From Acheta domesticus (taxonomy: Eukaryota; Arthropoda; Insecta; Orthoptera; Gryllidae), in the NCBI GenBank assembly GCA_031308135.1, contig JAHLJT010000631.1, positions 144,750,734 through 144,814,733 on the forward strand: a stretch of DNA of 64,000 nt, read 5' to 3'. The position numbers were made by a program, and so were the translations under genes. Shown here piece after piece: positions 56,605 through 64,000 of the stretch. Below the pieces are notes generated by a model. It was not told the DNA's origin. It did no database searches and worked only from the letters and a program-made list of their open reading frames with translations. Position 1 is the stretch's first letter; every line of letters starts with the position of its first letter.

Positions 56605-57760
56605 CAGGCAGAGACAGACCGAGACAGGTAGTAACATATGGAGCACCAGTTTGGGAAGAAGCATTAACGAATCAAAAGAACATAAAAAAGATACAAAGAA
56701 TTCAGAGGCTAATTAATGTAAAAATTTCCAAAGCATACAGGACTTTATCATGTGATGCCTGTTGTATTGTTTCTGGTATGAAACCTAAAGACATAATAAT
56801 TTTATTTAAAATCAAGATATACAAAGCAACACGTGGAGAAAATGTATTTTATGAAAAGCCACTGGAACCAAATTAATAGAGGCATCCGGCAGTCACTATA
56901 TTAAAGAAATAAAAGACAGCATGTCATATGATATACAAATTGATACTGATGGAAGAAAACCAGGTGATAAGGTGGGAGCAGCAGCAGTCATATTTCAAGA
57001 AAACAAAGAAATAACGGAATTAAAGTACAGACTAGATGGAAACTGTTTAAATAATCAGGCTGAAGAAATTGCAATATTAAAATCTCTACAAATGCTTTGA
57101 AATATACCAACTAATAACACAACAATTGCAACAAATACAGACAGTAAGGGCGCATTGGCACTTTTAAAAAATAATTGTACTCATAACCCAATAACAGAAT
57201 CTACATTAAATTAAATAAAAAATCCAGGAAAAGAGTGAATGGAAAATATATTTTGGATGGGTCAAAGCCCACGTGGGAATTAGAGGCAATGACCTAGCAG
57301 AAGTGCTAGCAAAACCTGCTGCTGATACAAAATTACCAATAGTATATGAAAAAAATTCCAAAATAACATTAGCAAGTAAATTTAATGATGAATCAGTTCC
57401 AATCTGGGAGAACAAATGGAACAAAACAACAAAAGGCAAAATTACAAAATCATTTTTTCCCAAAATTAATGACAGATTAAAGCGAAAATTACCTATAACA
57501 TTAGAATTTACATCAATAATAACAGGCCACAGAAACACTAACTCGTATCTACACAGATTTTTCATCATAAGAAATCCAGCATGTGAGTGTGGCAGGGGAG
57601 ACCAAACAGTATACCTATCATTTATGAATGTTCACTAATAGCAGAAGCATGGGAAAAAAACTAATTCAGAACATAAAAATGAAGTTAGAACCCTGGCCAG
57701 CAACAAATAAAAAATTGGTGACAACATTGACGTGCATTTAATAAATTCATTCAGGATATT
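56605..57760 (+). pseudogene. R1/I-group LINE fragment: end of RT and RNase H
   Basis: GAPVWEEALTNQKNIKKIQR and NVKISKAYRTLSCDA (post-RT region) are followed, after a stop, by IDTDGRKPGDKVGAAAVIFQ (first RNase H Asp). Then NQAEEIAILKSL (Glu), NTDSKGALALL (Asp) and WVKAHVGIRGNDLAEVLAK, where the last acidic position reads Glu, not the usual Asp of NELAD. A long tail follows: FFPKINDRLKRKL, IITGHRNTNSYLHRF and CECGRGDQT (Cys-rich knuckle). At least three in-frame stops. This RNase-H-bearing C-terminus is typical of R1/I-group LINEs of arthropods. Sequence to about 57960 may be its 3' UTR. Confidence 0.78.
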
Positions 57761-57971
57761 AAACAAATAGTGTTTATATAAAGTTGACTTAAATAATGTA
57801 GATGTATTTTGATGTTAAGCATTCCAAGTTTCATGACCATGTATTTATGTGTTTCATGATGTATTTACCTTTTAAGTTTTCATGTTGATGTATTTTCATG
57901 CTTTTAAAATTTGTTAATACATTTTATGCTGTAAACTAGGCTATACATGTACTAGAAACCATGCAGTGTTA

Positions 57972-58148
57972 CATACTTTCAATTGGTTTTTCGGTATCAA
58001 GGACTCATAAAACAAGGATTCTGCACCATGTGTTAGGGGATTTTTTCATCACAGTCTGGCAATGAATTTTTTGCTGCCGAATATCCACCGCTTTTTCGTG
58101 CAGCATTACATAACTTTCCCTGTACTATACATAAGGGAATGTAAAAAG
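57972..58148 (-). repeat. Family X repeat, 5' end piece (X11)
   Basis: Reverse orientation: AATTGGTTTTTCGGTATCAA, CACCATGTGTTAGGGGATTT and CAGCATTACATAACTTTCCC, ending GGGAATGTAAAAAG. Confidence 0.7.
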
Positions 58149-58159
58149 ACACAAAAATT

Positions 58160-59420
58160 GTCTAAATGCCTTTAAATAACACAGATATATACAAAGATTT
58201 TTTGTTGATTTGAGACTTCATTGTTTTAAATTTTGACATGACGAGCTTACATTCACAGGATGTTTTCATAATTTCTTGCACTTAATTTATCAAATTATGG
58301 GTAATGTTGTGTTCAATTGATAGAATAGTTAAATCACTTAATTGTTCTTGGCCCATAGCAGTCCTTTCATCATTTTATATGATTTTCAAATTAGAAAAAT
58401 ATTGTTTGGTAGTACAAACAGTTACTGGGATAGTCAAAAGTAAGATTATGTAAATACATTGGGGAGGCACATCATTACTCTAAAAATGCTATATTAAAAT
58501 TAAATCCCCTAATTCTGGTACCGAATTCAGTTTAACATTATTATTTGTTATTTTCCAAACAACATCGCTAGGATAATAGGTGTGCTAATAATTGATTTGT
58601 AATATTTTTACAATATTTGTCAACCAATTGATTTCCTGAATTTGTCATCTGATAATTCCATCAATTCTTGTGGTTGAATTACTTTTAACATACATCCTAC
58701 ATCATTCTAATGAATTGCTTCTGAACTCGATTCAAAATTAAGTCTAAACAACAGTGTAAAATATTTCTTACACCATGATCTAAGCGACCATACAGCATTA
58801 ATGCAAAAACTTTCAGCATTCACGAGTCTGTTGTCTTGACATGTATCATCAAAATGGCTACTGATTTTCATTAACCTCTTGTTTGAAAATTGAGGTTTTA
58901 CACAAACTTTTAGCCAGATTCAAAGCTTCACTTTTAGCACCATTGATATTAGATCTCATTCTTGATAATTATTCTTGAGCTAATAAATGTTTAGCTTCAT
59001 ACAGATCAATATTAGAATTTACTTACAGCTTAAAACTACATCATTGGAAGTTAAAATTTTTGAATGAAAGGTAACTTGAAATATGAATTTGAATGTTTCC
59101 ATACCCTTCCTTACATTAATTGATTCGTCGCTTTCAGATTTCTTCTTGCTAGTAAACGTTACTATCGAAAGAGCTTGCAAAATTTTTGAATAGTTAAATC
59201 TTATCACTAAAAATGAATAATTTCTACTTCATCACCTACTTGTACAAAGTCACTTTAACTTAAAATCAGTCTCATTACTGTTAAGTGAAGGTATCGTGTG
59301 GGATAATAAAGACCAATGGTTTATACTATTGACAAAATAAACATATATCTTTACCCGAAAATCATACAATTCTGAAACCTGAAATAAGCCCTTGATCGTT
59401 TAAGTTAAAACTTTAGTTGT
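58160..59420 (-). pseudogene. hAT / ZMYM1-like transposase, decayed
   Basis: Minus strand, from the N-terminal side: ILQALSIVTFTSKKKSESDE and INVRKGMETFKFIFQVTF (59207-59080), a poorly readable middle, ELMELSDDKFRK (about 58650), then IPVTVCTTKQYFSNLKII and TAMGQEQLSDLTILSIEHNI (58430-58310). The last pair is the hAT C-terminal dimerisation domain in its usual position. The many stops indicate an old copy. Confidence 0.65.
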
Positions 59421-60357
59421 GAAAAGCACTGTGAACATAAATTCCTCGATCAGATTAATTCAAAATTCTTTGTTGCACTCCGGAATAAGGACTGCAATAT
59501 TGTATCCTTGCCTTGGCATTTTGCTATGTCAATTGCTAAAAGAATAAAATATTGGTACATAAATAAATATTAAAATTAACATATTGCTCTTTTACTTTTA
59601 TATGCAATTTGGAAGTATTAATTATTTTCAATTGTTATTAATGTATTACATTCTTAACACATTAATCTCCATGATACAACAAATACATACATTTGAATAT
59701 ATCCATCATTTGAATATACTCAAAAATCGTTGGAAACGATTTTTTCATAAATTTTTATAAGTGAAAATCATGTACATAATAGCAGTCAAGCAAAGTTGGA
59801 AATAGGTTAAATTAATAATAAAAAAATAAAATAAAATAAATAAATTAAAAAAGCTACTTGTAAATTATACTTTGAAATATACAATAGTCTACTTATGTTA
59901 AATCTAATGCTTATTTCTAAGTAGAGTAATACTTAAAATAATCAAATTATTAATATTAACTTTTCCCTTGATTATTAATACTATAAAGTATCTCTTTTTC
60001 TAGATCTTTGGTAGCAGAATCTTCAATTTTTTTAAACCCAAGGGCAGACTCCTTTCTTTTCAATTCAGTAGGTACTCCATTTACATAGCAAAAAACTTGG
60101 CTTAATTGAAAAATTGTTAAAATTAGTGGTTTTAATTAATTAAAAATTAAACGTTAATGCTATTTAGAGTCCACGGCGTCGCTGTCATAAATGTAGGCCA
60201 AGCATAGAAAGTTATCGACAATTTACTTTTGATATTACTTTTAACAAGGTTTTCTTCACAAGAAATCTAATGAGTGAATCTAGTGGGGTTTTTCATATTG
60301 AATTCAGATATGTATTCAGAATTTTTCCATTAGGCACAGTTTTTTTGTGACAGCTAC
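59421..60357. other. Gene-free AT-rich stretch
   Basis: Contains an A-rich (TAAA)n-like run (about 59815-59850). A 58-codon frame at 59956-60131 (minus strand, with VNGVPTELKRKESALGFK) has no recognised family. Confidence 0.3.
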
Positions 60358-61320
60358 TTTTTACTTTCACGTACGTCTACACAGAGTAATATACTTTGTA
60401 CAGGGAAAGTTACGAAATGTTGCGTGAAAAAACGGCGGATTTTCGGCAGAAAAAAATTCATTGCTGGGTCTTGATAGCGAAACAGTGGGTAAATCCAGGT
60501 GCTACATTAAGAAAAAAAATTCCCCGAACACGTGGAGTAGTCTGAATCCCTATTTTGTGTGTCCTTGATATCGAAAAACCAATTGAAAGCAAAACATTGA
60601 TCCGTCCATAAACACCACAAGTGCCTAAACCACGAGTACGATTTTTTCCAAATTAAAGAAACACCTGTTGATCTGATTTGAGTCAAAGCTTTGAGATTCT
60701 GAAGAAGATTCCTCAAAATTTCCTCAAAAATGGCTCAAAATATTTTCTTTAAATTTCTTGTAAAAATTAGAGTTAAATACACTTATTAAGGTGGCATAGG
60801 TCTGAATTTCATGATTAACTTTGAATTTTCGAAAATTACAAAAGTTTGAATTTTCTTCACCATTTTCCTACAGCTAAAAATTGAAAGATAGAGAATTTTC
60901 CTTCAAATAAAATTTATTCTCCATAGCAAGTTCTTTCATTAAGGTCACTTACTTACTTTTTTTTTTTTTTTTTTATTAATTTAGTAGTTTTTGCTCAATA
61001 TTGCGTGGAATTTGCACAATAAAAAAAATACAAAAACTAGATTTTCTCAAAAATGGCTTCAAATTTTTTCTTTAAACTTTTGGTAAGGATAGTACTTAAT
61101 GTACTGTAGGAGATAACAAACGCCATATTGCTCTATTCTTTTGTTTATGCAATAATTACAAAAAATGACAGGTTTTTAACTTGTCTCTCACATCGTTTAT
61201 GTTTACATTAGTGGAGATTTGTTCACATTATAATATTTATGAATACACGTGCTTTAAATAATGTCACGTAAAGTTTTTCAAAAACATAATATTTTCTGTG
61301 AAAACTAGCTCAAAATTTAA
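60358..61320 (+). repeat. Family X repeat (X12), truncated at 3' side
   Basis: TTTTTACTTTCACGTACG start, AGAGTAATATACTTTGTACA, CGTGGAGTAGTCTGAATCCC (empty MITE site at 60538), AGTGCCTAAACCACGAG, then the TTAAGGTGGCATAGG and TCTCACATCGTTTATG modules. Confidence 0.75.
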
Positions 61321-61326
61321 TGTTAC

Positions 61327-62220
61327 TTGAGAAAAAGTGTTATCAACCATTACTTTGGCTGTAAAGCTGGTGATTTTGAAAAGAGCTGGGCCCCAAAATA
61401 TGTTTTACGAGTTAAAATTGTTTTGGTAGAAAAATGCTACCCATATGCCATTTGCAATTCTTCTGATTTGGAGGGAACTCAAAATTGTTATTTCTGTTTG
61501 ACAAATATTAAAGGAATCTCGTATCCCAGACCAGAAAAATATGTCATGTGGCCATTTAGTGAATCCTGAAAGAAAGAAAGAAAGAAGAAAAGGGAAAAAA
61601 AAAGTGTGTGTATGTGTGTGTCGTATAAATATATAAACACACACACACACACACCTCCATTGTATTTTAAATTAGGAGGAATGAAACATTTCGTAAAAGA
61701 TATGGGTAAACTTTCTGATATTCTTGTACTTGAAATCAAAATTTCCCAAAGTAATTGATGCTAAATTGAAAGAAGGGAGTTTTTAGAACCACAATTGCAA
61801 TCATTAATGGCTGATGAACATTTTAAATAACTATTAAAGCTCCTGGAGAAAGCAGTCTTTCAAAAATTTATATTGCAATTTCCTTGGAAATCATAGAGTA
61901 AAAATCTATCGGACATAGTGGCCAATCTTCTGCATTCTTATAAAGCTATGGAATGTAACATGTGTTTGAAAATTCACTTTTTAGATTCTGACTGACTTCC
62001 TCCTGGAAAATTGTGGGGTTGTCAGTGATAAGCACACTGAGCGTTTTCATCAGTAAATTTTTACAATGAAAAGCACACACTAATGCAAGTATAGTTCTAA
62101 TACGTTGACTGACTACTGTTCAACCAAGAAGAGAAGTGTTCCAGATACAGAGTATCCCTGAAAATCATCATTACTACTTTCTAGGTATAGAATGAGACAT
62201 CAGAATGTAAGTCGGGAAGA
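61327..62220 (+). pseudogene. Decayed copy of a multi-copy arthropod protein family (transposon-like)
   Basis: The first 80 codons read GCKAGDFEKSWAPKYVLRVK and NCYFCLTNIKGISYPRPEKY, a KAGD..K.WAP...C and CYFC....G.S pattern. After simple repeats and stops, later frames show LLHSYKAMECNMCLKIHF (about 61935) and CGVVSDKHTERFHQ (about 62010). These are the landmarks of an uncharacterised family, present in many copies in arthropod genomes, whose members contain AMGCNMSLKIHFLHSH and SDEHGERFHQ; this is from recall of the family. Its function is unknown; copy number and decay suggest a mobile or domesticated origin. The first Cys pair after WAP is lost here. Confidence 0.55.
61606..61652. repeat. 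Short (TG)n ... (AC)n inverted dinucleotide pair
   Basis: TGTGTGTATGTGTGTG then ATATAAATATATA and ACACACACACACACACA, again a self-complementary compound microsatellite, sitting inside the pseudogene. Confidence 0.85.
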
Positions 62221-62999
62221 GTAGAATACCAATTAAGAGTTGGATAGCTAGTTACTGATTTTATTAAAAATTATAAAAAGTAAAATTAATATCACACAAA
62301 ACTCCTCCCTGATGGAGGAAAACTGATATATTTGAATTCAGTATGAAAAACATTTCTAAAATCTGTTATTTTCATTCTTGTGAAAGAAAAAAATTTATTT
62401 TTGTACACTAGTGTAATTACCCATTAAATAGAATTATTTTATGCACCTTGGATAACAAGAGAGCTCCTCTGACGAGAGAAATAATATATTATTTCCCCTC
62501 TTGTTCAACTTTCAGAACACTCCCTTGACACAAAGCATCACAAAAGCCTCTGGTGCAGTGACACCCTCGGTAATAATGATCTCCTCTTTTATATTCATTG
62601 TCTGCAATTTTTTATGTGCCTGTTAATATAAGTGATAGACAAAGAAAATAATTACGAGCAAACAGTGAAAGTGAAACTTTTTCCCAATTTTGTATTTTTT
62701 TTTTTATTTCGATCAACTATAATTTGAAATCTATTACATAAAAAACTTCAAATTAAAAACATTTTCAGTTTGTACACAGGGCCCTTTAAAGCCAGGGGCT
62801 CCCATGCATAGCACCAGCTGCACCACTGGTAGTTCCACCTCTTTTCATCACAAATAACTTTCTCTGCACTAAGAATATTTCTTTGTATAATATGCACACA
62901 TGCAAGAAAGGAAAGAGCAAAAATTATATTAAAGAGGGGATGCTCTCTTCATATCAAGTTGTAAATTGGGGGAAGAGAATACATTGTAAATGTAGGCTT
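62221..62999. other. Gene-free stretch
   Basis: An open 36-codon stretch on the minus strand (62624-62510) with LQTMNIKEEIIITEGVTAPE follows an acceptor-like TTAACAG, but ends in a stop and matches no family recognised here. Confidence 0.3.
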
Positions 63000-63900
63000 T
63001 AAGACAGGATATATGAAAAATTATGTAAAATGCAGGAAAATATAAAATCCGGGAATGTGAAAATGGGGTTTAATAGTGTTTTGAAAGGTGTGCCCATGAA
63101 ATGATTTTAAGATCTAAAACTGAGAAATAAACAGCATTGCAAATGAGATATTTATCATCTATTTTAATGGCATAGGATATATCGTATTTGAAAAAAATTT
63201 GTACCTTTGCAATTTTCGAAATTACAGGGATTTTAATGAAAATTGAACTTCTGCAATATAATTAAACAAAATTTGCTGTATTCACGCATAAAAAGGAAAG
63301 AAAAAAATTTCAGCTCTATGAGAAAATCTTGTTTATGTATTTTTTATTAGCACAACTTCTGATCACAATTACGTGAAAATTACTTTTTTATTTGAAATTT
63401 AACATGGCATTATTTGAAGAACTAATTTTGAACAACAGTTTTCAATATGAAAAAACAGCAAAAAACACACACCCACACACCAATATCATTGTAGGAAAGC
63501 CAAAGTATGTTCACAATTTTTTAAACTTCACAGGTTTTACACAAAATCAAGACTTGCACCCTTTTTGTAAATACAGTTCTCAAGGAGAAAAACATTTTAA
63601 AAATTACAAGCCTTTTAAGAAAAATTCTGAGAGTATTCTAGGAGCTTCCCCAAAGAATTTTAAAAATCATTTGAAATTCAAATGGCCACATCAGTCAGAG
63701 AATCTCCAATGTGGTGAAAATCGTATTATGAAGTAGGCTCTACTGGTGTTTATAAATGTCAGACATTCAAAAAACTTTATCAAGAACCCCCCAAAATGTG
63801 CATTTCGGACAAAATCTTAACTTGGTTTGAGTTTTTTTCTCCTCCCAGCATTGTGTGACACTCGGTATACGAAATGAAGTAAAAAGCAATAAAACTCAAA
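63000..63900 (+). repeat. Family X repeat, variant (X13), weakly conserved
   Basis: Carries the modules AATTTTCGAAATTACAGGG, ATGAGAAAATCTTGTTT and AGGAGCTTCCCC...CAAAATGTG that occur in X2 and X9. The 114-codon frame at 63392-63736 follows the same modules and is not considered a gene. Confidence 0.45.
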
Positions 63901-64000
63901 TGCCAAAAGCCTGACAATGACAATGAGGTAAAACTACCATTTCTCACCAATAACTATAAAAAAATGTAGCAGCATTATTCTTCCACCAGAAAAAATGAAC

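Noticed and set aside
62510..62624. Short minus-strand frame with IKEEIIITEGVTAPEAF after an acceptor-like site
   Set aside because: Only 36 codons with an in-frame stop; no matching family recalled and no donor.
1..64000. tRNA, rRNA and other structured RNA genes
   Set aside because: No sequence with convincing tRNA boxes, rRNA or snRNA core motifs was seen on either strand by eye; a covariance-model search would be needed to exclude them.

Overview
The window looks like AT-rich nuclear DNA from an arthropod, most likely an insect. The evidence is spliceosomal introns with GT/AG borders, a single recognisable host gene whose protein resembles animal 26S proteasome subunit Rpn9/PSMD13, and a dense mix of LINEs (CR1-like, RTE-like, R2-like, Jockey-like, R1-like), gypsy-type LTR elements, Helitrons, hAT, Tc1/mariner and piggyBac-type sequences. 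Nothing looks bacterial or viral in the host sense. The species cannot be read from the sequence.

Layout. 1-3.2 kb: nested LINE debris on the minus strand (CR1-like 3' end, R2-like fragment, RTE-like copy with an inverted 5' part). 3.66-5.13 kb: a non-autonomous Helitron with both ends. 6.6-8.7 kb: microsatellites. 8.66-11.14 kb: a Helitron carrying a helicase remnant and an inserted hAT-like MITE. 11.4-23.9 kb: mostly non-coding dispersed repeats (called family X and family Y here), with two CpG-rich islands (14.7-15.3 and 19.5-19.8 kb) and a large palindrome centred near 22.18 kb. 23.9-29.2 kb: Jockey-like LINE pieces in both orientations and a 126-bp tandem repeat. 29.2-34.4 kb: a deleted LTR retrotransposon with gag, a broken gypsy pol and an LTR-like sequence. 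34.6-36.4 kb: family X. 37.1-41.4 kb: a nearly complete CR1-like LINE, almost identical to the fragment at position 1. 42-45.8 kb: hAT scraps, small palindromes and little else. 45.86-48.57 kb: a composite element with about 600-bp terminal inverted repeats that contains a second R2-like copy and a piggyBac-type MITE.

48.67-54.58 kb holds the host gene: five 3' exons of PSMD13/Rpn9 on the minus strand, with a polyadenylation signal. They encode the C-terminal 245 residues, including the PCI domain. The N-terminal roughly 130 residues were not found in 54.6-64 kb, so the first exons are probably beyond the window. Its introns hold family X copies and a dead Tc1-like transposase. 55-64 kb: a LINE RNase H fragment, a degraded hAT transposase, a broken copy of a multi-copy arthropod protein family, and further family X copies.

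No coherent novel multi-gene system is visible. The most interesting material is structural: the dispersed X/Y repeats with a covarying hairpin next to a Helitron-like CTAG end, a 2.7-kb near-palindrome built from one of them, several insertions that can be proven from empty sites inside this same window, and two LINE copies with 5' inversions of the twin-priming type. Positions of element edges are by-eye estimates unless a duplication or terminal motif is named.
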